From contig NC_092670.1 of the NCBI RefSeq assembly GCF_964355755.1, positions 22,197,201 to 22,261,200 on the forward strand: a stretch of DNA of 64,000 nucleotides. The letters are read 5' to 3'. The notes under the pieces were generated by a model that had not been told where the DNA came from, did not search any database, and saw only the letters and a list, made by a program, of their open reading frames with translations. Made by a program: the position numbers and the translations under genes. Below, in pieces: positions 24,601-33,100 of this stretch. The DNA comes from Antedon mediterranea. Taxonomy: Eukaryota > Echinodermata > Crinoidea > Comatulida > Antedonidae. How positions within the stretch are numbered: the first letter of the stretch is position 1; the number at the start of each line of letters is the position of its first letter.

Positions 24601-27071
24601 TACACTTTAAGGTCGTGTCTCCGCGGCCAAAAATGAACTGATAATTATTTCATTTAAATAAGATAATTATCGGATAAATGCGATAATTTGACCAGAAGGA
24701 CAAACCGTTGCGTTGTGATTGGGGGAATTGTTTTCGGTTTATGACTGACACACAAATACACACATTTTAAGTCGCGTGCAACGCGACTCTTCCATGGTAA
24801 ACGCTAACTCAAATTTGCGCACGCACTGCAGCCATGTATATGGCCTTGTATCTGATTCAAAATGAACAGATCATTTTTGTAATGGCTGTGGAAACACGGC
24901 CTTAGTAGGCCTTATCCAACAAGCGCAACTTGTAACGCAAACGAGTTTAGTTGGTTGGCCACAATCGACTTAATATTGGTTGTGATGGTCAAATTACTCG
25001 CATTGCGTTCGTTCTCGTTCTCTTGTGGACCTGTTATAGATTATCTATGATATGCTTAGCCATAATATAAAAAGCGCTTAATAAATCCAAATTAAGTTTA
25101 GTTTTAATAAGTTAATGCTTCAGCATGGTAATTTTATACTTCCATACACCGACGCAGGGGGTGGGAACGGGGGAGGGGCATGTCCCCACATATTTTTTAG
25201 TGGGGAATTGTCCCCCTCACTTTTCAACAGCAAAATTAAATTGTTGAAATGAAATAGAACGTAAGATTTCTATGACACACATGACGTATTGTATGTAATT
25301 TCAGAAAATACAGTATCTAAGAAGAATAGATTTTTCGTGAATATAACCAGAGGCACATCAGGACCAGTGTCTAAAAGTGCGTAACCCAAAATAATTGTAT
25401 TCTTCCGTGCGGAATTTTGATGTGCTCAGAAATCGATTGAAACGACCTAAAGTATTTCATTTTTATACGACCCCCCTCCCCCCCCCCCCATTAAAAACGG
25501 ATCTGCGCCGTTGCCTCCATCCATGGTTTCGATTATCCTATAAAAGAGGAATCTTTTTTTGTTATCAGTGTTGCCTAGTCGTAGCCTACGTAATCATCTT
25601 TAGCATATTTACTGATTTACGTTCAATATCCGTATATCAAGACCTATCTACATCTTTAGGCACCGATGAAGATACTTACTTATTGGCCGAACATCCGCAA
25701 TTAAGGCCATCAGTCCAACCCCGTCATTGGAGAGAAAAACTTCAGATGTGACCAGGTCATCTTCGGAAGAAACAGTTGCGTACGAATATTCTCTTCTGCC
25801 CGAGGTATCCATTCGGATAGCGTTGTTGGTTGAACGGTACCCTATGAAGTCGCCAGGCTCTACAAATATCTGCTCATCTCTTGGGATTTCATAAATCTGC
25901 ATCGCCCCACTCTGCTCTCGGATTTCAAGCGTGTTTTCCCCAACAATCGAAAAGTTTCCGGTAAAGTTTCGGTATAGACCAACTTTGATCGTTCCGTAGT
26001 TTTTGTTCGGTTGTATCATCCATCTGGTAATGTAGCCGTAGATGTCGGTTGCAGCTTCTAAGTCGACAATAGTACGGAATTCTTCACCCAATGCAAGGGT
26101 TTCAGTTAACTGTGCTGGCCCATATGATGTAATAGACGAATCTTTTGAAGTGCCTGAAATTAAAATAACATAATATTGTAATACATCGTCTCCAGAGAGA
26201 GTTGATACATGTAATTAACAAGGCGCACTTATGGACTTACGTACGTTTTAAAAACGCGCGTGTTGATTAAAAAGAGCCGTACCCAACCAAAATCTTGAAG
26301 ATGTAGGCCTATTGTCCCCGCAACAACATAACAATGATCAATCAAATCAGACTTTGAATAGGCCAGTTTGAATAAAGTTAATTACTTCCAAAGAAAGAGA
26401 GAGAATAAAACGAAAACGAGATTATGTTTTCACTTATAACAAGACAAAATAAACGGTTAAATTCAACCGAAAAGCATTGACTGGCAGCCAATTCGACTAA
26501 CTTTCGCTTTAAATTACAGTTTTTTCGGTTAAATAATTTTTATTTAGATCTAATTTTTGGTTCAAGTGAATATTACTCTTGTGTGACATAATTATGCTAC
26601 AACAACATTTTAAAATTTTTCATCTGAGGTCATGGATGAATCTCAGAGTCTAGAAATGATACAATCAAAATGATAATAGGCCTACTTACATTCAGATGGA
26701 TATTCAGCAAATGTCTTGTACCTCGTCCATATAATGGTCTAAACAGTAAGTAAAAAGTAGGATTGGACATGTAAACCTTTTATTGAAAAAAACAGGCGAC
26801 GAAATTTACCGGAACATTTAAGCCTGAGTAATAACAATGAGACTCTTTTGAATACAGGCCTTAGTAGGCCTAATAGTAAAAAAAAAAAATTGAAATACTT
26901 AAGGCTGAAAAAGGAAGAGATTTCTTTTTGCTTTTAAACATTGTAGCACAGTCAATTATACTTTATCTTTTATCGATGCAGTAGGCCTTGCCTAACTTCG
27001 TTAACAAATCAATATATACATACCTGTAGGAAAATGAGAATTGTAGCCGTTTTCCATATATTCCACGCCAT
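1187..27071 (-). CDS. Gene B: giant polycystin-1-like receptor with WSC, four F5/8C, PKD and REJ domains; 3' end missing
   Basis: This is a secreted-then-anchored receptor-type protein that runs off the left edge. Exons 5' to 3': 27071-27024, 26738-26690, 26153-25680, 24518-24395, 23865-23681, 23326-23179, 22824-22589, 22336-22170, 21802-21472, 21169-20855, 20690-20497, 20202-20064, 19849-19718, 19571-19456, 19011-18877, 18440-18299, 17789-17488, 17070-16929, 16669-16386, 15866-15728, 15316-15045, 14446-14311, 13815-10774, 10194-10020, 9886-9788, 6798-6614, 5497-5303, 4255-4122, 3630-3480, 3083-2962, 2564-2357, 2155-1986, 1295-1187. Every junction is GT-AG and keeps the frame over 8,800 nt (about 2,933 residues). 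By analogy with gene A, the GPS, PLAT and channel exons should follow to the left. It could instead be a REJ-only receptor; the window cannot decide. Confidence 0.9.
2660..2843. mobile_element. Short TIR element (MITE), TA flanks
   Basis: Starts TACAGTCAAATCTCC and ends with its approximate reverse complement (GAGAGTTGACTGTA); inner ACTCTCCCAATACCAGA also recurs inverted. Flanking TA suggests a Tc1/mariner-type target. Lies in a gene B intron. Confidence 0.6.
3718..3970. mobile_element. Probable MITE related to mariner-type repeats
   Basis: Begins 'AGTAGAACCCTTAAGGACAC' and ends 'GATAGGGGTTCTATT', an imperfect inverted pair, in a gene B intron. A single end of the same kind (CCTCTTAACAGAGGTTCTAC) is seen at about 23127-23147. 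Confidence 0.45.
4122..10194 (-). CDS. Gene B: REJ module exons
   Basis: Exons 10194-10020, 9886-9788, 6798-6614, 5497-5303 and 4255-4122, residues about 2418-2680. Signs of REJ are 'QQWIVSEGDPPDMKI', the Cys segment 'NGKINCGEKINPTSKFALEG', 'RPSEGNCTIEPAYG' with 'MACYYYVDEDNPLTYQFSV', and 'RVTDSIGTFRDSYSLTVI'. Exon lengths and phases match gene A exon by exon. The 3-kb intron 6799-9787 holds the foldback minisatellite. Confidence 0.88.
5718..6470. mobile_element. Foldback element with long imperfect inverted arms
   Basis: The left part (GAGAATATTTTATGAGTTGA..., ACTGCTCTATTT, AACACACCTACTGTT, then GTAGAACAGTT and GTTGATTTTCA) recurs inverted in the right half (GAAAATCAACTTG, AACTGTTCTACTC, GTTATAAAACAAATAATG, ATGAAATATTCTCACAATCC). 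Lies between two REJ exons of gene B. A related copy is at 15.95-16.33 kb. Confidence 0.65.
7514..7990. repeat. 16-17-bp minisatellite (ACTACCCCACTAGGATA type)
   Basis: About 28 tandem copies. The unit drifts from ACTACCCCACTAGGATA through ACTACCCCACTAGGACA to AACTAACCTCTAGGAC. A short second block lies at 8163-8260. Confidence 0.95.
7980..8715. repeat. Direct and inverted repeats around the minisatellite
   Basis: A segment of about 150 bp (ACAACCACACCTATATCATG through AAAACATAGGGAGAGAGATT to AATTTTTTAATATGC) occurs at about 8025-8160 and again at 8265-8400. Part of it returns inverted at about 8570-8715 (CTCTCCCTATGTTTTGAAGT, AACCTAAGGTGTAGGTTGTT, GGGGCATAGCAGTTGGACTA). Together this resembles a foldback element with minisatellite arms. 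Confidence 0.75.
9463..9700. repeat. Tandem palindromic repeats, unit about 20 bp
   Basis: Alternating AATTCGTTTGAACGGATTA and TAATCCGTTCAAACGAATT units, which are reverse complements of each other, so the whole block can fold on itself. A 40-bp spacer interrupts it at about 9545-9585. The open frame across it is a by-product. Confidence 0.85.
9709..9766. mobile_element. Partial copy of the TCTGTCTACACTATCAAAC MITE family
   Basis: Right end of the family (GGGAACATCACACTT then TTTGATAGTGTAGACAGAGC), joined to GTCAAACTAG. Confidence 0.6.
10549..10690. mobile_element. MITE, TCTGTCTACACTATCAAAC family
   Basis: TIRs AGCTCTGTCTACACTATCAA and TTTGATAGTGTAGAGCTTA with conserved inner motifs (GGACATGATGATCTCAT, TTTGGGCACATTACACTTTT). 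In a gene B intron. Confidence 0.8.
10774..13815 (-). CDS. Gene B: 3,042-nt exon with PKD-like repeats and start of REJ
   Basis: One uninterrupted exon of about 1,014 residues (1404-2417). It contains roughly six to eight divergent PKD-like repeats; the clearest are 'CTINMDDGTDYD' with 'VSHTYRNPGTYVIVVTCVND', 'TFDITYDDDSS' with 'HPYSDPGFYRVSVTVTN', and 'YICDFGDTIQ' with 'YYKYSKPGEYTVKLNASNPV'. Around residue 2240 it turns into REJ, with 'LEIGIDGGSTRSLGWDQTVE' then 'IDAGKLSKDPDV' and 'IQFFWFCRR', the REJ hallmark. Very many N-glycosylation sites. The open frame seen from Met at 13612 is only part of the exon; the acceptor AG lies just before 13815. Confidence 0.93.
14120..14273. mobile_element. 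MITE, TCTGTCTACACTATCAAAC family
   Basis: Left end AAGCTCTGTCTACACTAT, right end GTTTGATAGTGTAGAC, inner CCCAAATATGGTAGTGATAT and TGACATCATCATGTCTATAT. Lies just downstream of the last discoidin exon of gene B (14446-14311). Confidence 0.85.
14311..15316 (-). CDS. Gene B: F5/8C (discoidin) domain 4
   Basis: Exons 15316-15045 (272 nt) and 14446-14311 (136 nt). It has 'FSSGTYASLTWDGDVADTDP' and 'WIYVDQGRATVITGVMLFPA', 'FQCSYSDDAFNWNFLTDHDG', then 'IIARFLRITVNDFATTPKLQ' and 'FEVLGHQG'. Phase 1-0-1, as for domains 2 and 3. It directly precedes the long PKD exon. Confidence 0.88.
15590..15650 (-). mobile_element. Remnant of a Helitron 5' end
   Basis: On the minus strand, TCTACATTAAGAGAGAGTTT followed by GTCCGTTATACC resembles the 5' start of the Helitron at 57.8-58.6 kb. 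No matching 3' end was found. Confidence 0.35.
15728..16669 (-). CDS. Gene B: F5/8C (discoidin) domain 3
   Basis: Exons 16669-16386 (284 nt) and 15866-15728 (139 nt). It has 'TTASGAYADDATLDSANGWH', 'FNMQFDDPHLIIGLVTQG', 'YTIHYSIDGEVFTTIYEND', then 'YPVLATHIRMTIQSASSDVG' and 'LRYALIGSKG'. Same phase 1-0-1 layout as domains 2 and 4. The terminal cysteines of domain 2 are missing. Confidence 0.88.
15950..16330. mobile_element. Partial copy of the 5.7-6.5 kb foldback family
   Basis: Shares GATGAGAATATTTCTTCACA, GACTGCTCTCTCCACC, TATAACACACCTACTGTTCT, 'AGCTAGGCCATTTAAAAATA' and GTTGATTTTCAAACACGG with the larger element. Located in the intron between the two exons of discoidin domain 3. Confidence 0.6.
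16762..16873. mobile_element. Decayed MITE, TCTGTCTACACTATCAAAC family
   Basis: Right end TTTGATAGTGTAGACACAG with inner ATGACATAATATCACTTCCA; the left end is lost. Confidence 0.55.
16929..17789 (-). CDS. Gene B: F5/8C (discoidin) domain 2
   Basis: Exons 17789-17488 (302 nt) and 17070-16929 (142 nt). This is the best-preserved copy: 'EVCRDPLGMEDSTITDSQIT', 'ASSN', 'SEWIQVDLQEQKTVAGVAIQ', 'FRIGYSLDGVKW', then 'YDEWVDFVEPLTTRYLRIIP' and 'MSFEIYGCE'. Cysteines at both ends match the usual disulphide. The flanking introns are phase 1 and the internal one is phase 0. Confidence 0.95.
17201..17376. mobile_element. Foldback MITE (GTGGTTCCCACTAG ends)
   Basis: Left GCGTGGTTCCCACTAGCGAC and GCAACGCAAGGACGTAACGC return inverted at the right as GCGTTTACGTCCTTGCGTTA and CTAGTGGGAACCA. 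About 175 bp. In the intron between the two exons of discoidin domain 2. A looser relative lies at about 24905-25035. Confidence 0.8.
18299..19571 (-). CDS. Gene B: F5/8C (discoidin) domain 1
   Basis: Exons 19571-19456, 19011-18877 and 18440-18299, about 130 residues. The domain has 'VLTASSGSYSAATGWSSATA', a central 'VDLKKAYILTGIIMLGSNGM', and the closing 'ARYFKYVV' with 'IGLKFDLLGR'. This is the F5/8C order (SSS....A...DG.W....; W.QVDL....V.GI..QG; ARY.R). It begins and ends with phase-1 introns. F5/8C domains bind glycans, lipids or collagens. Confidence 0.82.
18490..18642. mobile_element. MITE, TCTGTCTACACTATCAAAC family
   Basis: Left TTCTGTCTACACTATCAAAC, right GTTTGACAGTGTAAATAGAG, inner TGATATGACATTATCATGTC. 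Confidence 0.85.
19718..20690 (-). CDS. Gene B: PKD repeat and following beta domain
   Basis: Exons 20690-20497, 20202-20064 and 19849-19718, residues about 693-847. A good PKD repeat is visible: 'TYRFNLGNGDEIVTSERNIT' followed by 'YIWNTTGTYLVKATGYNEI', with the typical G-D then H/Y-x-W/Y-x-x-x-G-x-Y core. The next two exons form another repeat-like beta domain with 'ILWDVTSG' and 'EEFHQASLTYDGDKTITDVY'. Confidence 0.75.
20855..22336 (-). CDS. Gene B: three exons with Cys-rich linker and second copy of N-terminal-type module
   Basis: Exons 22336-22170, 21802-21472 and 21169-20855, residues about 422-692. The first completes a PKD-like repeat. The second has a compact cysteine cluster ('KFCYKSYSNIPESDDCEEQL', then 'RRQCTSGKYSFRLRQCLND') and a Pro-rich linker, then 'FEVKQGDVIAWYKSGTG'. 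The third continues this module and then adds a beta-rich segment. The QGDVIAWY segment parallels PGDFIGYR in exon 3. No named family assigned. Confidence 0.7.
22589..23326 (-). CDS. Gene B: PKD-like repeat after WSC
   Basis: Exons 23326-23179 and 22824-22589, residues about 294-421. A beta-sandwich repeat ends with 'AGTSILKFSVADLDGDRESV', matching the C-terminal half of PKD domains (a G-x-Y/S-x-L-x-F-x-V-x-N/D pattern). A second one begins at 'LTCPDNIASGRETECD' with 'VQVDIDFG'. The exact domain count is uncertain. Confidence 0.7.
23681..24518 (-). CDS. Gene B: WSC domain (two exons)
   Basis: Exons 24518-24395 and 23865-23681, residues about 191-293. The motif run is 'GCYPE', then 'ECYQICKNLDYKYSSVRDGG', 'CLCGATL', 'FCDEMCGINGDKCGGDYHGD'. 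This is the WSC pattern of eight conserved cysteines found in PKD1 and yeast stress sensors. WSC is thought to bind carbohydrate. In PKD1 it also sits near the N-terminus ahead of PKD repeats, so the order here is conserved. Confidence 0.92.
24608..24904. mobile_element. Foldback MITE (TAAGGTCGTGTCTCCGCGG ends)
   Basis: Left TAAGGTCGTGTCTCCGCGGC with AAAAATGAACTGAT; right GAACAGATCATTTTTGTAAT then GGCTGTGGAAACACGGCCTT. Imperfect inverted repeats about 35 bp long, in the intron after the WSC first exon's acceptor. Confidence 0.7.
24905..25035. mobile_element. Possible short foldback MITE
   Basis: AAGCGCAACTTGTAACGCAA and CTCGCATTGCGTTCG are loosely inverted around ACAATCGACTTAATATTGGT. Similar in style to the element at 17.2 kb. 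Confidence 0.35.
25680..27071 (-). CDS. Gene B exons 1-3: signal peptide and N-terminal module
   Basis: Exon 1 (27071-27024) starts with ATG and encodes MAWNIWKTATILIFLQ, a convincing signal-peptide core. Exon 2 (26738-26690) gives 16 residues. Exon 3 (26153-25680, 474 nt) encodes a beta-rich, N-glycosylated module of about 155 residues with 'CTSKDSS', 'WMIQPNKNYGTIKVGLYRN' and 'VEPGDFIGYRST'. I do not recognise it as a named domain. A similar pattern recurs at residues 545-610 (exons 21802-21472 and 21169-20855), suggesting an internal duplication. Confidence 0.8.
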
Positions 27072-29160
27072 TATAGCTTTCGAATATATACACCACTTAA
27101 ACTGTCATTTCAACGACTGATAAGTCGCAACTGAACATACTAGAAATAGTAGAATTTCACAACTACGTATTTCAAAGAATCAATCGGAAGAATATGGACT
27201 ATACCATTTATCTAAACAGGTTGATTAAATATTCTGTGGTTTATACGTATATCATTATATATAAAATTGAAACGTTAATAATTCACATTTGTAATAGATA
27301 ATGTATATTGTATTTATTAATCTAAAGCTATACACCTTGCAACATTTACATATACCGTATTATACAGGCAATGTATATATATTATAACAATTAAAAATGT
27401 CATCTTCACGATCTACCCTAAACACTATTGGAACAGTCAAATTTTATGGACAATTTTCGATTTGTTTTCCCGTCATTAAATTCGATTATTTTTCAAGATA
27501 TCGAACGAAATTTCACAAAGAAATATATATGTATGTAAATAATATATGTATATATCTTTAAAATATATATAAATGTACACAGAGTATCGAAATAAAAGTG
27601 GGACGAACCCAAAAGAAAAAAAGAAATATCGATGTATAAAACCATGGAGCTATAATTTATAGCTCCATGATAAAACCATCTTCGTTTGATGCAAATTACC
27701 ATCTCACCGATTTAAACAATTGGAAATTCATTTAAAAAAATGATTCATGGATTATGATGTTTAGTAATAATAATATAAAACATATATATTGCGCCAATGA
27801 TAATGATGATGATTAAAGGAGCATTTTTGTATCATGAAATTTGTGTTTCTAAGAAAGTGGGTGAAAGTTTTCCAAAGAGAGGAACCAACCAAAGGAGCGT
27901 CTACCGTAAGTCTTAGTGCGGAAACAGGGAACCGATAGCAATGACGTCAGAGGAGCAATGGGGGCGAGATGGAACGTATGGAGGAATAAGTTTAGGGAGT
28001 GGACGGGAAAAATTTAAAATCATTATCTTAATAAACACTTCAATGATTACAATGTAACCAGCTGTCTCTTTTATCTTAATATCTATGTATATTGTTATGA
28101 AAATGAAAAATAAATACATAGGGGCTCTACACTAACGATACACTTTTATTTAACATTACAATTCCAGTTTTAGTTGTTAGCGTCATTGCGTCACGGACTC
28201 AATTAACTTCTATACACTTTAAAGGATCTTTTGTTTTAGCATCGAATCATTGTTGATTTGTTTTTGTCTATTCAATAATATTGACATGTTTTGTCAATAC
28301 TCCAGTTCAATGTTGTCATAGTTACCACAAACTAATATTAATACAGAATAATGAACTACTGTATTACAAATTATTTTATTACTGTATGTTTAAAGATGGG
28401 AGAAAAAACTAATATTAATACAGTGTTAAACAGTATGACGAAACGTTTTTACTTTTACAATTCTATTCATATCTTTACTATGAACAACTCATCAACATAT
28501 AATATAATAGTTTCTCTTAAATCTGATTTGTAATTGCATGCTAGGCCTACTTTAACTCAAACTTGTTGCCGTAGTATCAGAATTATTACCGTAGGACTAC
28601 ATTAGTATTAGCAATACATAGGTACATTGTCATACAACAAGTAAACAAAATCTTCTACAGTACTCTATGAAAAGGAGGAATATCTACATTACTCAGCATA
28701 TTGAATAATAATATGTATTTATCACATTTACATAACAGAAAATGACAAATTTGATTTTCAAACAACAAGATAACATTTTTTTATCTCGAAAACATAATGG
28801 TTTTACTTATTACGAGGTTATTTATCCTGAGTTTCATATAATATATATATTTTGAATAAGTTGATTCATTTTTTAATTTCACCCACAATATGAATTTACT
28901 GTATGTAATAATAATAATAATAATATTTATTCGGCAAAAGTTCATAAAAGTACATTTCACAATTCATCTTGCCAGGAGCAAGTAATAGGCATGAGCCCAA
29001 ACAGAAAACTGCTCTTACTCCATCAAACTGTCAGATGATAAAATGAAATTACTTTATAATCAAATCCTTGGTTATTGATATACTATAATACACTATTTGG
29101 TACGTACATAACTAAAATACATTACAAGGAGTGAGAGTAGATGAAACAGATCACTCTAGC
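26154..29160. other. Gene B first introns and the 2.1-kb intergenic space between genes
   Basis: Apart from the two small exons at 26738-26690 and 27071-27024, no coding sequence was recognised. Between 27072 and 29160 the DNA is AT-rich, with a short palindrome at 27649-27672 (ATGGAGCTATAATTTATAGC...) and an (AAT)n tract at about 28907-28925. The gene B promoter should lie here. A TATA-like ATATAT sits close to the start codon, but I cannot assign a core promoter. Confidence 0.5.
28926..28931 (-). promoter_or_regulatory. Possible polyadenylation signal of gene A
   Basis: AATAAA on the minus strand, about 230 bases after the gene A stop codon. It lies next to an (AAT)n microsatellite, so a chance match is possible. 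Confidence 0.3.
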
Positions 29161-30113
29161 CTAGGCTGTAAATATGATACGCTCATCGCTCTGACCATAA
29201 TCAGGACCTAAATGTTCCAAGCGTTCCTTGCGAATAAAAAGGTTCAAATTATCAACCATTGATGTTAGTTTTTCTTTCAACTCATCGCAATCAACTTGAA
29301 CTGGATCGATTCCTAGAAAAAGATAAAAAACGTCATTTATATTGTATAAAGTGAAGAAAACTTTTTATTTCACAAAAGCAATGTATAGTACCAAGGTGAG
29401 AGAAAACACATTCAATCACAGAAAAGTGACTGTCGATATTTATCAACTCTCTGCTCACAAGATATGGAATGTATCACAAAAAGGATTAGAAAATATCACA
29501 TTACAATTAGGTGTACTGTGGGACTGAAACATGTATTAATTAATACATAATATCATAATACCAAACACCAGTATTCTCCTGTCCCTAATGTGGTCGGTAT
29601 ATAGAGGAAGACACAAATACTCTTAATGTAAATCTACTGCTGTGGTTTTAAGCTCTGTCTACACTATCAAACTAGTTTGACAAAAAAGTGTGATGACCCC
29701 AAATATAGTAGTGATATTCTCAAATACAGTAGTGATATGACATCATCATGTCCATAAATGACACATCATTTTTGATGATTTTTGTCTGATTGCAATTCTT
29801 GGTTCTTTTTTTTTGGTATTGTATAAATCACACTAATACATACCATCAATATATGGAACGGTTTTAACTGGTTTTTTTAGTCGCTTTTCAGCAAAACCGG
29901 TCCATCGTTTGAAGCGGTGTATCATGAAATCTACGATTTCTAGATCATTTTGGATGTTTTCAGAGCTGGAGTGTTTGACTACACAAAATGCTTCAATTAT
30001 CACTGTCAGAAACATGTTCATAAGGATGAAGATTGAAATCGTAGCAAAACTGAAGAAGTATATCGGTCCTAAAATGCGGCTAACACCAACCAATGAGCTG
30101 AAGTCAAATTTAC
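29161..30113 (-). CDS. Gene A: pore exit, S6 and C-terminal tail
   Basis: Exons 30113-29844 (270 nt) and 29312-29161 (152 nt including TAG). The first completes the pore loop ('GKFDFSSL') and gives S6 ('ILGPIYFFSFATISIFILMN' then 'MFLTVIIEAF'). It is followed by a cytosolic stretch 'IVDFMIHRFKRWTGF', familiar from PKD1L proteins. The last exon adds about 49 residues with a short heptad-like segment ('CDELKEKLTSMVDNLNLFI') and ends 'DERIIFTA'. There is no long PKD1/PKD2-type coiled coil. The position of the filter Asp of PKD2 (LGD) reads LGK here. Confidence 0.92.
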
Positions 30114-33100
30114 CTGTTTTTTTAAAGAGAAAAACCAAAATCAATTATATAGGTATATATTTTTTTTTATTGTTTGTCGTTTTACATTTGCATTTTTATG
30201 TATCATATATTGTAGGGTTCCTCATTAGACAAGCATTTGCTTCCAATGATAAGCATCCCAGTTATTCTTAACTGAATAATGGAATTAATTAAATTAAGAT
30301 TTTCTTGTATCAAGTTTCAAGTATCTATGGAACACATTACTACAGGATACGTTGGAGTCAACATTACAAGATAGAGGGTTGAAGAATTCTATCTCCGATG
30401 AAATCTATCAAAATCATAATGAAACAAATGAAGAAAGTGGAATTCAAGAAATTACAAATCTCGGGTGCATACATAAGACCAAAACATGTGCGACTTCAAC
30501 ATTTAATATTAACAGCTTTTCATCAATTACTTCATAACATTAGTACAAAGACAAACAAAAAAACAGAGATTCCTTAAAGAAATTAAATTTTGTTTGATGC
30601 ATTTCACAATAAACCATAGTTTAAAATCAATGTATTGATTGGAATTTGGTTGTTATTTTCACTAGGAAGAATAATTTGGCATTGCCTTTATGTCTATAGA
30701 TAAATATTGATTAATTGATATTTGTTAATCAACTGAAAATGTCATAATGAAACACAGTACAGTGTCTTTACAATTGTTAATTAGTATTATAATCAATCAA
30801 TTAACTTTTTATAAGAAATTATGTCAGTGAAAAACAACAAAAGTAATAAATATAAAAGAAAGACCTCCACTAGACTTAATTTAAATTCCTTTAAAATCAA
30901 TTATGGACCTGAACAAATGTAATAATATTCAGGTATTTCAAAATATTGTTAAATGACGACTTCCAATAAACTGTGTATCGGATTTTAACTACTAATGACT
31001 AATAATAATAATAATATTATTCAGAAAAGAGTATATACAAACAAAATGTCCATCATTAACACCAATAAAGTACACAAATGTACACAAAAAACAGTTTTCC
31101 ACAACACTAAAAATTAAAATACATTATGGGGATAAACCAGGAACAGAAACCAACATACTATATGAATTGACCAAAGTCAAAATTGTAATTTTTAGAATTT
31201 GTGAAAAATAAATTAGTTTCTTACCAAGTAAAAACGAAAACAGGGATTCCATAGTAGTTACCACGGTTACATAATCATAGAGCGAGTTGCTGAATAGCAG
31301 AAAACCACAACAAGTATAGCCCATGAAGATGACGCCAAACATGATCAAAAACAGCAGTACCTCATACCAACAGGCTATTACGGTCTCACAAAACAAGCGC
31401 AGTCGGTAGTTGAAGCGTAGCAGTTTCATGAACTTTATGGTGAATATGAACAAGACAAAACCCATCATCCATTTAAAGTACTAAGAAGGAAAAACAATTA
31501 CAGATGTTGTTTTTATGGAGAACACAAATATATGTTATATGGCCGAGCGGTTAAGGCAGGGGCGCCGTTTACCGTACCTAAAGAGCCAACAACAACATCG
31601 GCAAGGGTTCGAGGCCGACTCGCTCCTAGTTCTGGTGGTGGAACAAGTCTTCTCGGATAAGGACTATAAACCGTAGGTCCAGTGTACACAGTTATAACAT
31701 GTGTGTACTTTAAAGAACCCAGTCCATTATTCGAAAAAGAGTAGGGGGTTACCCCGGTGAACTGGTTCACACAATAGCCCCTGTATCAGGGGGATTACCA
31801 CCTATCTGATAGGACAGTGATTAATTCACTATTGGTAATCCTTGGCCACATTGCCTAAAGACATAAAATAAAATAAAAAAAAAAATTAAAAAAAATAAAA
31901 CTCATTCATTTATAAAATGAAATTCATTCATATTACAAAAAATAAAATTACTACAAATACCTTTTTTTAATACCTAATTTCTATATAATTATGGTATTTG
32001 TATAAATGTGCAACATCTAAACATCAAAGTAGTAGTACACACTTATCCACAATTAATTTCTTTGGGTTAAAAAAAGGTGTTTCTTACCGTCTCCCAGTGA
32101 ACTACATACTGGAAATTAAGAAGCTTTGTTGGCGATTCCTTGCGTTCAGAAACCAATTTCATGCTCTCAAAAAGACGATAGAAATACATAAAAACAGCTG
32201 TAACCGCAATTGATAGCGTTATAAGTTCGACAATATTTTCCTTGTCTTTAAAGTATTTTTTGCGTAACTGTAGAATTTTTTTCACTTCGGTGTACGTAAA
32301 CCATAAAACAAACAAGAGGAAAATGCCTTCTAGGCCCAGTAGAGCATATTCAGAAAAGGTCAGGTTGTTTATGGTTTTCAGTTTGGTAACTTTGAAGTCG
32401 ACATATCCCAGCATTCCTTGAAATAAAAAGAGAACAATCCCTGACCATGTATTCATCATCTTGTACAATAAAAAAATTCAATTCCTAGATTACAATCTCT
32501 TTTTGACAATTTATATGAGACTTATATATGAGATATACAGTAATTATATATACTAGAGGGTGAGCTCGCTTCGCTCGCTCCCCCTCTAGGAAGTGTAGAC
32601 GATGGTTCTCTGAATGATAATGTTCTCCTTATACATTTTCTGTCGGTTACCATTATTGAAAATGCTTGACATTCGTAAAACTAAACTACTTTGTTTCACA
32701 GTGTTTTAGATGATTAATAACATTTTAAAGTATAGTTTTTATTGTTTGGTAGGGCCCTTTGGGGAGGCGGAGGTCATTTGAGGGAGGTGCTTACTCGAGG
32801 GATATATGTTAAATTTTTTAGTTCTAATAATATGGTAACATTTATAATCAAATGAAACCCTCTCATAGATATGAAAAGTGGTAAAAAAGAATAACAAATG
32901 CTTGGTAAATTGCAGATAACAGTGCGGTGAATTCTACTACAAATAGTATAATTGTGTTATTATAAATATGTGGATGGACGTTTATTAGATAGTTGGGTTG
33001 GGGGGGGGGGGGCTGGCGAGGTTATTATTCAAAGTTTTATTGGAGAGGCGTTTATTCAAATGAATACCATCCTAATAATTATTAATACATTATTTAATTT

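Noticed and set aside
25395-25751. 118-codon plus-strand open frame
   Set aside because: It overlaps the antisense of gene B exon 3 and shows no domain.
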